Origin: Paraburkholderia nodosa DSM 21604
GTDB lineage: Bacteria; Pseudomonadota; Gammaproteobacteria; Burkholderiales; Burkholderiaceae
Assembly (NCBI RefSeq): GCF_000519185.1
Contig: NZ_JAFA01000019.1
Location: 1-64,000 of the forward strand
Length of the DNA: 64,000 nucleotides
Direction of reading: 5' to 3'
The notes below the pieces were generated by a model. That model was not told where the DNA came from, did no database searches, and saw only the letters and a program-made list of their open reading frames with translations. A program made the translations under genes and the position numbers. Position 1 is the first letter of the stretch. Each line of letters starts with the position of its first letter. Below are positions 26,122 to 34,184 of this stretch, one piece after another.

Positions 26122-26976
26122 CTATTCAACTTCCGCGCTGGCCTGCATCGCCAGGTGGCCCTCGGAACCGCGCGCCCACAAGTGTGCAGTCCCGCCCTCC
26201 AGCTTGCCGTTGACCGTAAACGGCGTGATGTCGAACAAGGGGCTGACGGCCTTGAATTCGAAGCTTCGAACAGTCTTTTCCGGACGCTCGGCCCGCAGCG
26301 TTTCCATCAGCAACGTGGCGATCAGGGGGCCATGCACGACGAGGCCCGGATAGCCCTCTTCCTGCATGGCATAGGGACGGTCGTAATGGATGCGGTGGCC
26401 ATTGAAGGTCAGCGCCGAATAGCGCATCAGGAGCACGGGGTCGGGCGTCACGGTGCAGCCGAATTGCTCGTCCGTGGGTGCCATGACAGGCTGAGGCGCG
26501 GCAGCGCCGGGCGCTGGCGCGTCGCGGTAGACGATGTCCTGCTCTTCGCGAATGACGACGCCGCTCAGGCTGCTGATTTCGTGCAGTACGGTAACGAAGA
26601 CCAGTTGGCCACTGCGTCCGGATTTGCTCTGAACGCACTTGATCGTGGAGACGCGCCGTATCGGCTCGCCCACGCTCAGCGGAAGCAAAAACTGCAGCCG
26701 TCCTCCGGCCCACATGCGCCGTGGCAGCCCGATGGGCGGCAGAAAGCCACCGCGCTTCGGATGGCCGTCCGGGCCAATGCCGGACTGGCGCTCGCCTGGC
26801 AAAAAGTACAGCCAATGCCATAGCGGCGGCAGTTCGGACGGCAATACCCCCGCCTCGACGGCGTCCAGCGTGGCCTGCATGAGGCGCACGGGCGCCTCGG
26901 TGACGCGGTCCGCGCTTTCCGCCTTGCGGCCAACCCAGGCCTCGGAGGAATCGGGGCTTTCAAGACTCGTTTGCAT
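26122..26976 (-). CDS. MaoC-like (type 2) hydroxyacyl-thioester dehydratase
   Basis: A 284-residue double-hot-dog protein of the HTD2/mesaconyl-C4-CoA hydratase/itaconyl-CoA hydratase type. The active-site block is YSALTFNGHRIHYDRPYA followed by GLVVHGPLIATLLMETL. The N-terminal half is the FAS1-like dehydratase domain with PLWHWLYFLPGERQSGIGPD. A GGAG site precedes ATG 26976. It adds water to an enoyl-CoA, and with the CaiB and CitE-like neighbours fits hydration of a C5 dicarboxylyl-CoA to citramalyl-CoA or an analogue. Confidence 0.9.
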   Translation of the reverse strand: MQTSLESPDSSEAWVGRKAESADRVTEAPVRLMQATLDAVEAGVLPSELPPLWHWLYFLPGERQSGIGPDGHPKRGGFLPPIGLPRRMWAGGRLQFLLPLSVGEPIRRVSTIKCVQSKSGRSGQLVFVTVLHEISSLSGVVIREEQDIVYRDAPAPGAAAPQPVMAPTDEQFGCTVTPDPVLLMRYSALTFNGHRIHYDRPYAMQEEGYPGLVVHGPLIATLLMETLRAERPEKTVRSFEFKAVSPLFDITPFTVNGKLEGGTAHLWARGSEGHLAMQASAEVE

Positions 26977-27018
26977 CGCGCTCCACCAGAAGAATCAGAA
27001 TGACGTTCAGTTGGGGCG

Positions 27019-27951
27019 TTACAGCGCCTTGACGAGTTCAGGAACGGCCGTGAACAGGTCGGCTTCGAGGCCATAGTCCGCGATACTAAAGATTGGCGCC
27101 TCGGCATCCTTGTTGATGGCCACAATCACCTTCGAATCCTTCATGCCCGCCAGATGCTGGATCGCACCCGAGATGCCGCACGCAATGTAAAGCTGCGGCG
27201 CGACGATCTTGCCGGTCTGGCCCACTTGCAAGTCGTTCGGAGCGTAGCCCGCGTCCACGGCCGCGCGCGATGCTCCAATCGCTGCGCCGAGCTTGTCCGC
27301 CAGCGGCGTGATGACTTCCTGGAACTTGTCTTCGCTGCCGAGCGCGCGGCCGCCCGAGACGATGATTTTGGCCGCCGTCAGTTCAGGGCGGTCGCTCTTC
27401 GTCACTTCACGGCTCACGAAGCGGGTCTTGCCGGAATCGGCCACTGCCGCCACGGTTTCGATCGGAGCGCTGCCGCCGGTGTCCGGCGCCGCGTCGAAGC
27501 CCGTCGTGCGCACGGTGATGACTTTCACGCCCTCGTCCGACTGCACGGTGGCGATCGCGTTGCCCGCGTAGATGGGGCGCTCGAAAGTGTCGCTGCTCAC
27601 CACCCGGGTAACGTCGCTGATCTGGGCGACATCCAGTTTCGCCGCCACACGCGGCGCAACGTTCTTGCCGCCGGCGGTGGCCGGGAACAGGATATGGCTG
27701 TAATTGCCCGCGATGGCCAGTACCTGCGCAGCGACGTTTTCGGCCATGCCATCCTTGAGCGACGCGCCATCGGCATGGACGACCTTCGCCACGCCGGCTA
27801 TCTGCGCGGCCGCCTGGGCAGCGGCTGCGGCGCCTTCCCCGGCCACCAGCACATGGACGTCGCCGCCACAGGCTGCGCCCGCGGTAATCGTGTTCAACGT
27901 AGCGCTCTTGATGGAAGCGTTGTCGTGTTCTGCAATAACGAGTGCGGTCAT
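27019..27951 (-). CDS. etfA: Electron transfer flavoprotein alpha subunit
   Basis: A 310-residue ETF alpha chain. The C-terminal FAD domain shows VSGGRALGS, GAAIGASRAAVDAGY, QVGQTGKIVAPQLYIACGIS and VAINKDAEAPIF. It pairs with EtfB to take electrons from acyl-CoA dehydrogenases. ATG 27951 is chosen over 27957 because AGGAG is then nine bases away. It follows EtfB by 13 bp and precedes the hydratase. A catabolic-cluster copy, distinct from any housekeeping ETF elsewhere. Confidence 0.96.
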   Translation of the reverse strand: MTALVIAEHDNASIKSATLNTITAGAACGGDVHVLVAGEGAAAAAQAAAQIAGVAKVVHADGASLKDGMAENVAAQVLAIAGNYSHILFPATAGGKNVAPRVAAKLDVAQISDVTRVVSSDTFERPIYAGNAIATVQSDEGVKVITVRTTGFDAAPDTGGSAPIETVAAVADSGKTRFVSREVTKSDRPELTAAKIIVSGGRALGSEDKFQEVITPLADKLGAAIGASRAAVDAGYAPNDLQVGQTGKIVAPQLYIACGISGAIQHLAGMKDSKVIVAINKDAEAPIFSIADYGLEADLFTAVPELVKAL

Positions 27952-27964
27952 TTCCATCAGCTCC

Positions 27965-28714
27965 TTAAATTACTTTGGCTTCGTTCCTGAGCTTGTCAAC
28001 AAGTGCGGCCACATCGGCCACCTTGATGCCTGCCTTGCGCCCCGCGGGCTCGGTAACCTTGAGCGTCTTCAGGCGCGGCGCCACGTCGACGCCAAGATCC
28101 GCGGGCTTCACGGTTTCCAGCGGCTTCTTCTTCGCCTTCATGATGTTGGGCAGCGTTACATAGCGCGGCTCGTTCAGTCGGAGGTCCGTGGTCACGACGG
28201 CGGGCGTGGAAAGCGACAAGGTTTCGAGGCCGCCGTCCACTTCGCGGGTTACGTTGACGCGCTCGCCGTCCACTTCGACCTTCGAGGCAAAGGTCGCCTG
28301 CGGCAAGTCGGCCAGCGCCGCAAGCATCTGGCCAGTCTGGTTGGCGTCGTCGTCAATGGCCTGCTTGCCAAGGATGACGAGACCGGGCTGCTCCTTGTCC
28401 ACGAGCGCCTTCAGAATCTTGGCGACTGCGAGCGGTTGCAGTTCGGCGTCGGTTTCGACCAGAATGCCGCGGTCCGCACCGATGGCCATGGCCGTGCGCA
28501 GGGTCTCCTGGCACTGGGCCACACCGGCCGAAATAGCGATGACTTCAGTGGCCACGCCCTTTTCCTTCAGGCGCACGGCTTCCTCGACGGCGATTTCGTC
28601 GAAGGGGTTCATGCTCATCTTGACGTTGCCGATGTCCACGCCGGTGCCATCGCCCTTGACGCGGACCTTGACGTTGTAGTCCACAACGCGTTTGACGGGT
28701 ACGAGAATCTTCAT
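27965..28714 (-). CDS. etfB: Electron transfer flavoprotein beta subunit
   Basis: A 249-residue ETF beta chain: MKILVPVKRVVDYNVKVR at the start, MNPFDEIAVEEAVRLKE, and the recognition-loop region RLNEPRYVTLPNIMKAKKKP near residue 183. This contacts the acyl-CoA dehydrogenase. AGGA precedes the start. It lies between the acyl-CoA dehydrogenase and EtfA, so dehydrogenase and electron acceptor are made together. Confidence 0.96.
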   Translation of the reverse strand: MKILVPVKRVVDYNVKVRVKGDGTGVDIGNVKMSMNPFDEIAVEEAVRLKEKGVATEVIAISAGVAQCQETLRTAMAIGADRGILVETDAELQPLAVAKILKALVDKEQPGLVILGKQAIDDDANQTGQMLAALADLPQATFASKVEVDGERVNVTREVDGGLETLSLSTPAVVTTDLRLNEPRYVTLPNIMKAKKKPLETVKPADLGVDVAPRLKTLKVTEPAGRKAGIKVADVAALVDKLRNEAKVI

Positions 28715-28736
28715 TGCTCAGGATTCCTTTGAGGTA

Positions 28737-29909
28737 TCAGTAGGAACGCGGAAGCTGCAGCACGTGTTCGGCCACATGTCCCAGGATCATGTTGGTGGAG
28801 ATTGGCGCAACTTGATACAGGCGCGTTTCGCGGAACTTGCGCTCCACGTCGTATTCGCAGGCGAAGCCAAAGCCGCCATGCGTTTGCAGGCAAGCATTGG
28901 CGGCTTCCCAGCTCGCCTTGGCGGCCAGGTACTTGGCCATGTTGGCTTCCACGCCTGCGTTCTGGCGGGCATCGATCTTTTCGCAGGCGCGCCAACGCAT
29001 CAGGTTGGCCGCTTCGAGTTCGATGAAGCATTCGGCCAGCGGGAACTGAATGCCCTGGTTCTGGCCAATAGGGCGACCGAACACCTTGCGTTCGCTCGCA
29101 TAGTCGCGTGCCTTTTCGAGGAACCAGTAGCCGTCACCTATGCACTCGGCAGCAATCAGCGTGCGCTCGGCGTTCAGGCCGTCGAAGATCACTTTCAGGC
29201 CCTTGCCTTCGGTGCCCAGCAGTGCGTCTTCCGGTAACTCCAGGTTGTCGAAGAACAACTCGTTCGTCTCGTGGTTGACCATGTTGAGAATGGGCCGCAC
29301 CGTGAGGCCGTTGCCGATGGCCTTGTCCAGCTCGACGATGAAGCACGAAAGACCGTCGCTCTTCTTCTGCACCTGGTCAATGGGCGTGGTGCGCGCGAGC
29401 AGGATCAGCAGGTCGCTGTGCTGTACGCGCGAGATCCACACCTTCTGCCCGTTCACGACCCAGCGGCCGTCCTTCTTCACAGCCGTCGTTTTGAGCTTGG
29501 TGGTGTCGCTGCCCGTGGTGGGCTCGGTCACGCCCATGGATTGCACGCGGAGTTCGCCTGCGGCGATGCGAGGCAGATAGTGCTGCTTCTGTTGATCAGT
29601 ACCACTGAAGACGATGGTGTTCATCACATACATCTGGCCGTGGCAGGCGCCCGAGTTACCGCCCGAGCGATTGATCTCCTCCATGATGACCGAGGCCTCG
29701 GCCATCGACAGCCCGGGGCCGCCGTAGTCCTGCGGAATCAGCGCAGCGAGCCAGCCGGCCCGGGTGAGCGCGTCGACGAATTCCTCGGGGTAGCCACGCT
29801 TCTCGTCGATCTGGCGGTGGTAGTCGGCCGGGAACTGGCTGCACAGAGCGCGCACCGCGTCGCGGATCTCCTGGTACTGGTCGGGGGCAGAAAAGATGGA
29901 AGCGCTCAT
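28737..29909 (-). CDS. Acyl-CoA dehydrogenase (isovaleryl-type base position)
   Basis: A 390-residue flavin acyl-CoA dehydrogenase: GVTEPTTGSDTTKL and WISRVQHSDLLILLAR bind FAD, and FGRPIGQNQGIQFPLAE is present. At the place where medium-chain enzymes have the YEGT base, the sequence reads LYQVAPIST with no Glu. A Glu is instead at 248 (GLNAERTL), the helix-G position used by isovaleryl-CoA dehydrogenase. This suggests a branched or dicarboxylic substrate. First gene of the operon reaching down to 22282; divergent from the LysR gene at 30021. Confidence 0.93.
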   Translation of the reverse strand: MSASIFSAPDQYQEIRDAVRALCSQFPADYHRQIDEKRGYPEEFVDALTRAGWLAALIPQDYGGPGLSMAEASVIMEEINRSGGNSGACHGQMYVMNTIVFSGTDQQKQHYLPRIAAGELRVQSMGVTEPTTGSDTTKLKTTAVKKDGRWVVNGQKVWISRVQHSDLLILLARTTPIDQVQKKSDGLSCFIVELDKAIGNGLTVRPILNMVNHETNELFFDNLELPEDALLGTEGKGLKVIFDGLNAERTLIAAECIGDGYWFLEKARDYASERKVFGRPIGQNQGIQFPLAECFIELEAANLMRWRACEKIDARQNAGVEANMAKYLAAKASWEAANACLQTHGGFGFACEYDVERKFRETRLYQVAPISTNMILGHVAEHVLQLPRSY

Positions 29910-29951
29910 GAAGGAAGTCTCGTTAGTTGCTTGCGTTGATCCATAGTAATA

Positions 29952-29990
29952 TTTGATCGAATGAGAGAAAAATAGAATTTTTTGATCGAA
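29952..29990. promoter_or_regulatory. Direct repeat, probable LysR-binding region
   Basis: The 10-mer TTTGATCGAA occurs at 29952-29961 and again at 29981-29990, start-to-start spacing 29 bases, in the AT-rich gap between the divergent acyl-CoA dehydrogenase and LysR genes. Such phased repeats are typical of LysR activation and repression sites. Confidence 0.55.
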
Positions 29991-30020
29991 GCATCACTTT
30001 TTGGTATCGAGGTATCTGCG

Positions 30021-30950
30021 ATGGATCTCAAGCAACTCCGCGCCTTTGTCACTGTGGCCGAGACCGGCAATGTCACGCGTGCCTCGAGCCTGCTGAACCT
30101 CGTACAACCCGCCGTTTCACGTCAGTTGCGCCTGCTCGAAGAAGACATGGGCACGGAGCTGTTCGACCGCAGCCGTCACGGCATGCAGCTCACGCCTTCC
30201 GGCAAGACCATGCTTGAATACGCGCACCGCATCCTCAATGAAGTAGCGCGTGCAAAGGCCGAGATCCAGCCGACCGAAGGGCCGGTCGCGGGAATCGTGA
30301 GCATCGGGCTCCTCGCCAGCACGTCGGATCTGCTCGCCACACTGCTGGCCGGCGAGGTGGCCCGGCGCTACCCGCATATCCGGCTGCGGCTGACCATCGG
30401 CTACGCAGGGCATCTGCAGGACTGGCTCGAGGCCGGGGATGTGGACGCCGCCCTGCTCTACGGCCAGAAGGAAACGCCCGCCCTGCATGTGAAGGCGCTG
30501 ATCGAGGAAAGTCTGTGGGCGGTGGCCGCTCCGTCGGTGGGGTTGTCGCACAAGCGCGCGCTCGCGCTCTCTCGCGTCGCCCGCGAGCCTTTCGTTCTGC
30601 CCGCCGCGCCGCAGGGCCTGCGCGCCATGATCGAACACGCCGCAGCTGAGGCCGGCGTGACGTTGCGTGTCTTTGCCGAGACCAATGCGCTGAGCGTGCA
30701 GAAAGAATTGGTCGCACAAGGCCATGGTTGGACGATTCTTCCGGCCGTAGGCGTCACGCAGGAGGTCGAACAGGGCCTCCTGAGCGCTGCACCGCTGGCG
30801 ACTCCTGGGCTGCGCCGCACCATCGTGCTCGCCGCGCCCAGCAGCCGGCAGGCAACGGCGCCCGTACGCTGCGTGGTCAGTACGCTGCTGGACTGCGTCA
30901 AGAGCACGTTCGAGCAGGGCCGCTGGCCCGATGCGCGCTGGCTGGGCTAG
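30021..30950 (+). CDS. LysR-family transcriptional regulator
   Basis: A 309-residue LysR protein starting MDLKQLRAFVTVAETGN with the helix-turn-helix NVTRASSLLNLVQPAVSRQL. The effector domain begins near residue 90. The frame is open upstream to a TTG at 29982, but MDLKQLRAF is the normal family start. It faces the acyl-CoA dehydrogenase/ETF/CaiB/CitE operon, which it most likely controls, as the LysR gene does in the Pseudomonas itaconate cluster. Confidence 0.93.
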   Translation: MDLKQLRAFVTVAETGNVTRASSLLNLVQPAVSRQLRLLEEDMGTELFDRSRHGMQLTPSGKTMLEYAHRILNEVARAKAEIQPTEGPVAGIVSIGLLASTSDLLATLLAGEVARRYPHIRLRLTIGYAGHLQDWLEAGDVDAALLYGQKETPALHVKALIEESLWAVAAPSVGLSHKRALALSRVAREPFVLPAAPQGLRAMIEHAAAEAGVTLRVFAETNALSVQKELVAQGHGWTILPAVGVTQEVEQGLLSAAPLATPGLRRTIVLAAPSSRQATAPVRCVVSTLLDCVKSTFEQGRWPDARWLG

Positions 30951-30957
30951 GTGCAAC

Positions 30958-31262
30958 TCACAAAACTTGTCCAGACGACTGCAGCACCTTCATCCCGGTG
31001 GGCGCGATCGCATCGACGAGCCTGCGCATCGGCGCAATCGCCCCGTCGTCGGCGGCGTTCAGGGAAAAGTCGATGAGGGATGAACTGAAGTGCTTTCGAT
31101 GATCGATAGCCCGGCACCGCCTTTGGCCCGCCCCAGGTGATAGGCGATCAAGTCGTCGTTGACATACTGGTTGGCGAGGCGCGTTGCGTGCGCGGTACGC
31201 ACGATGCCGTTGGGAACCTCGACAGCGCCGATCCGGATCGGCGAGAAAATGCGTTCGTACAT
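30958..31262 (-). pseudogene. OYE/2,4-dienoyl-CoA reductase N-terminal remnant
   Basis: The reverse strand starts like an NADH:flavin oxidoreductase (MYERIFSPIRIGAVEVPNGI, then YHLGRAKGGAGL). It hits a stop after VHPSSTFP through a frameshift and continues in the next frame as SLNAADDGAIAPMRRLVDAI and TGMKVLQ before ending abruptly at 30958. About 100 of the expected 400-650 residues are left. It abuts the LysR stop codon and was probably lost when neighbouring DNA was rearranged. Confidence 0.8.
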
Positions 31263-31264
31263 AG

Positions 31265-32047
31265 TCAGGCTACTGAACGTTTGGATGTGATGCCACCGTC
31301 GACGGTGACAATGGTGCCGCTGGTGTATTGCGAGCGCGGCGACGCCAGAAAGACGAAGCAGTCCGCCACTTCTTCCACCGTGGCGGCGCGGCCCAGCGGA
31401 TAGCCAGCCATCAGTTTTCCTGAGCGTGCCTCGTCGCCCAGTAGCCGCGCCGCATGACTTCTGAGCACCTTACCGATACGCTCCGTGGCCACCGGGCCGG
31501 GATTGACGCCTACCACGCGGATGCCGTCCTCCAAACTGCGGCCGCCCAGTGCACAGGTGAAGGCCATGAGCGCGGCGTTGCCCGTCGTGCCCGCGATGTA
31601 GTTGAAGTCGAAATTCTGTCCGCCGTTGCCGATATTGTTGAGGATCACACCTCTGCCGCGCTCTTTCATTCGCGGGTACATCGCGCGCGTGAGATTGACA
31701 TAGCCAAATACCTTCAATTCCCACCCCTTGCGCCAGGCGTCTTCATCGACGTCCCATAGCGTTCCGCCCGGAATCGCGCCAGCGTTATTCACCAGTATGT
31801 CGGCGTCGCCCGCGAAGGCAACGATATCCGCGATTGCGCCGGGGCACGTCATGTCCAACGCCAGCACATCCACCTGCGCGCCGTGCGCGGCGCGCAGGCT
31901 GGCGGCTAGTCCTTCCAGCCTGTCGGCAGAGCGTGCCGTCAACGCAAGGTTGCAGCCCTCGTTGGCGAAGGCCCTCGCGATACACTCACCGATTCCTTGC
32001 GACGCGCCGGTAATCAGCACTCGCTGACCTGCAAGCTTCATGTTCAT
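31265..32047 (-). CDS. Short-chain dehydrogenase/reductase with unusual active site
   Basis: A 260-residue SDR with the cofactor motif TGASQGIG and NNAG, and a normal C-terminal SGTIVTVDGG. The catalytic region reads NGGQNFDFNYIAGTTGNAAL. If Tyr150 is the catalytic Tyr, the lysine four residues on is Thr. If the AAL block is aligned with YxxxKAAL, the lysine is Asn157 and the Tyr is Gly. Either way the canonical YxxxK is lost, which argues for altered chemistry. It ends three bases before the OYE remnant and lies about 50 bp from a CaiB gene. Confidence 0.85.
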   Translation of the reverse strand: MNMKLAGQRVLITGASQGIGECIARAFANEGCNLALTARSADRLEGLAASLRAAHGAQVDVLALDMTCPGAIADIVAFAGDADILVNNAGAIPGGTLWDVDEDAWRKGWELKVFGYVNLTRAMYPRMKERGRGVILNNIGNGGQNFDFNYIAGTTGNAALMAFTCALGGRSLEDGIRVVGVNPGPVATERIGKVLRSHAARLLGDEARSGKLMAGYPLGRAATVEEVADCFVFLASPRSQYTSGTIVTVDGGITSKRSVA

Positions 32048-32099
32048 TGCAGTTTCCCTAGCCGGGATTCATTGTGCCCGCGAAGGCGGCGGGCGCGGG

Positions 32100-33281
32100 T
32101 CACACGATCTGCCGTTGCCGCAGGGCCGCGATATCGTCGGCACCGTAGCCGATTCCAGCCAGCACTTCATCGGTGTGCTCGCCCGTTAGCGGTGGCCGCG
32201 TATGGATCTCGGGCGGCGTGCGTGACAGCGACACGGGCGTCGCAAAGATGGGCACCTGCTTTGGCGCGCCGGGGTAGTCCATCCAGTGAATCAGGTTGGC
32301 GGCCTGGACAGTCTCGTCCTGCAGCGCCTGACGCGGCGAGTTGACGGGACCGGCGGGAATGCGCGCCTGCTCCAGTTTCGCCACGGCCTCGGCCTGAGAC
32401 AGCTCCTTGCACCACGCCGACATCACGTTGCCCAGGAACTCGCCGTTCTCACCGCGCAGCCTGTCATCGGCGAAGCGCGGGTCGTCCAGCAGATCAGGCC
32501 GGCCCACGAGTTGCGTCCAGCGCTTGAACATCGGGCGACCGATCACCTGCGTAATGAACCAGCCATCTTTAGCCTTGAAGATGTCGGAGGGGGCATAGCT
32601 CGAAGCACGGTTGAGCATTGCCGCGCGGTTGAGGCCCAGCAAGGCCTCCTCGATCAGCACGCCGCTGGCCATGTTCAGTCCCGTGCACAGCAGCGACGCG
32701 CTGACCTCCTGGCCACTTCCGCTGCGCTGGCGCTCATAGAGCGCCAGCATGACGCCAAAGGCGCAGGAAAAGGCGGTGGCAAAGTCCACCACGGGCACCA
32801 TGCTCTTTTGCGGCTGATCCGGCGTGCCCGCGATGTGCACCGCCCCGCTCAACGCCTGGCCCACCCCGTCGAAGCCCAAGCGGTCACGCACGGCCTCGTT
32901 GTTGCCGAATGCGTTGGATGCCACGAGAATGATGTCGGGCTTGATACTGCACAGGCTCTCATAATCGAGCTCCAAACTCTTGAGCGTACGCGGCGGCATG
33001 TTGGCGATCACCACGTCGGCTTCGGCAACGAGCCTGCGCACGATCGCGCGCCCTTCCGGGCTGTCCAGGTCCAGCGTCATAGAGCGCTTGTTGCGGTTGA
33101 CTTGCAGAAACAGCGCACCGTCGCCCTGTTCCGTGACGGGCACGATGAATCGGTCCTCGCCGCCGCCCACCCGGTCTATGCGGATCACCTCGGCGCCATA
33201 GTCCGCCAGCAGTGCCGAGCAGAACGGTCCGGCGATGAACCGGCCGAAGTCGAGGACCTTAATGCCTTGAAGCACTTTCAT
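32100..33281 (-). CDS. CaiB/BaiF family CoA transferase
   Basis: A 393-residue class III CoA transferase. Landmarks are VLDFGRFIAGPFCSALLADYGAE with VIRIDRVGGGED, NRNKRSMTLDL, and the catalytic Asp in VVDFATAFSCAFGVML. The start MKVLQGIKVLDF (33281) is chosen over an upstream in-frame ATG at 33308. It lies between an IclR regulator upstream and the unusual SDR downstream on the same strand. Its CoA acceptor is unknown. Confidence 0.92.
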   Translation of the reverse strand: MKVLQGIKVLDFGRFIAGPFCSALLADYGAEVIRIDRVGGGEDRFIVPVTEQGDGALFLQVNRNKRSMTLDLDSPEGRAIVRRLVAEADVVIANMPPRTLKSLELDYESLCSIKPDIILVASNAFGNNEAVRDRLGFDGVGQALSGAVHIAGTPDQPQKSMVPVVDFATAFSCAFGVMLALYERQRSGSGQEVSASLLCTGLNMASGVLIEEALLGLNRAAMLNRASSYAPSDIFKAKDGWFITQVIGRPMFKRWTQLVGRPDLLDDPRFADDRLRGENGEFLGNVMSAWCKELSQAEAVAKLEQARIPAGPVNSPRQALQDETVQAANLIHWMDYPGAPKQVPIFATPVSLSRTPPEIHTRPPLTGEHTDEVLAGIGYGADDIAALRQRQIV

Positions 33282-33316
33282 TTTGTCTCTCACATGAGAA
33301 TCGGCCAAACACGTAG

Positions 33317-34171
33317 TTACTGACCGATCACGTTGAATTCTTCTTGCAACTCATAGGCCATCCTCAGCAGGCGCGGCCCCAGTTCGCGCTCCACGCGCGC
33401 GCGAGTCATGGCATGGCTCGCGCCGATGCACACAAGCACGAAAGGCGCATTACCTTCGAGCAGCACGGAAGCGGCAAGGATTCCTAACTCGGGTTCCCAT
33501 TCGCCGATGGCGGTGCAATATCCCTTATCGCCGACCTGGGCCATCCCTTCGAGGACGCGCCGGCGCAGCCGGGCCCAATCGCGCGATAGGCGCCGCTCCA
33601 CGTTCTCGAGCAGATAGCCGCGCTCCAGCTCAGGCAGCGCCGCGAGCAGCGACCATCCCATCGGGGAGAGGGCGATCCCCACCCGCATGCCCACGTGCAG
33701 CGGCAGCATCACGGGCGATTCGAGGCTGCGGTGACATTCGAGCACCACCAGGTCGAGCCGGTCACGCACCGCGAGACACACATGTAACTTGTGCTGTCGC
33801 GCGAAGGCCGCCATGCGCTTGCCCGCGAGACCCTGCATGGCCGAATGGGCGATGGCTGCATAGCCCAGACCCAGCACGGCCGCGGAAAGCCGGTACTTGC
33901 GTTGCGGCGCGTCGTACAGCAGGTAGCCCAAGTGCACGAGCGAGCGTGCGATGCGCGACACCGTCGATGGCGGCAGCCCGGTGCGCTGCGCGAGTTCGCC
34001 GTTGCCGAGCCATCGCTCCTCCGGCGCAAAGGCCGAGAACAGCGCCAGCGCGCGCACCAACGGGGTAACCACCGTTGCACCCGCCTCAGGCCGCAGCGAG
34101 GCGGAAAGCCTCCTTGCGGCCCTGTCCTGCAGCTCGAGATGGACCTCGGCAAGCGAGCGGGCGGTGGGCAT
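33317..34171 (-). CDS. IclR-family transcriptional regulator
   Basis: A 284-residue IclR protein. The N-terminal winged helix (RALALFSAFAPEERWLGNGE, LAQRTGLPPSTVSRIARSL) is followed by the GAF-like effector domain. It resembles the IclR at 40668-41504 in the wing region (FAPEERWLGN versus FTPVDRWLCN; YRLSAAVLGLGYAA versus FRLGPSALALGYRA), so the two are likely paralogues. It sits between the CaiB gene and the AMP-ligase and could regulate either. Confidence 0.9.
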   Translation of the reverse strand: MPTARSLAEVHLELQDRAARRLSASLRPEAGATVVTPLVRALALFSAFAPEERWLGNGELAQRTGLPPSTVSRIARSLVHLGYLLYDAPQRKYRLSAAVLGLGYAAIAHSAMQGLAGKRMAAFARQHKLHVCLAVRDRLDLVVLECHRSLESPVMLPLHVGMRVGIALSPMGWSLLAALPELERGYLLENVERRLSRDWARLRRRVLEGMAQVGDKGYCTAIGEWEPELGILAASVLLEGNAPFVLVCIGASHAMTRARVERELGPRLLRMAYELQEEFNVIGQ

Positions 34172-34184
34172 GGCCTAGGGCGCG

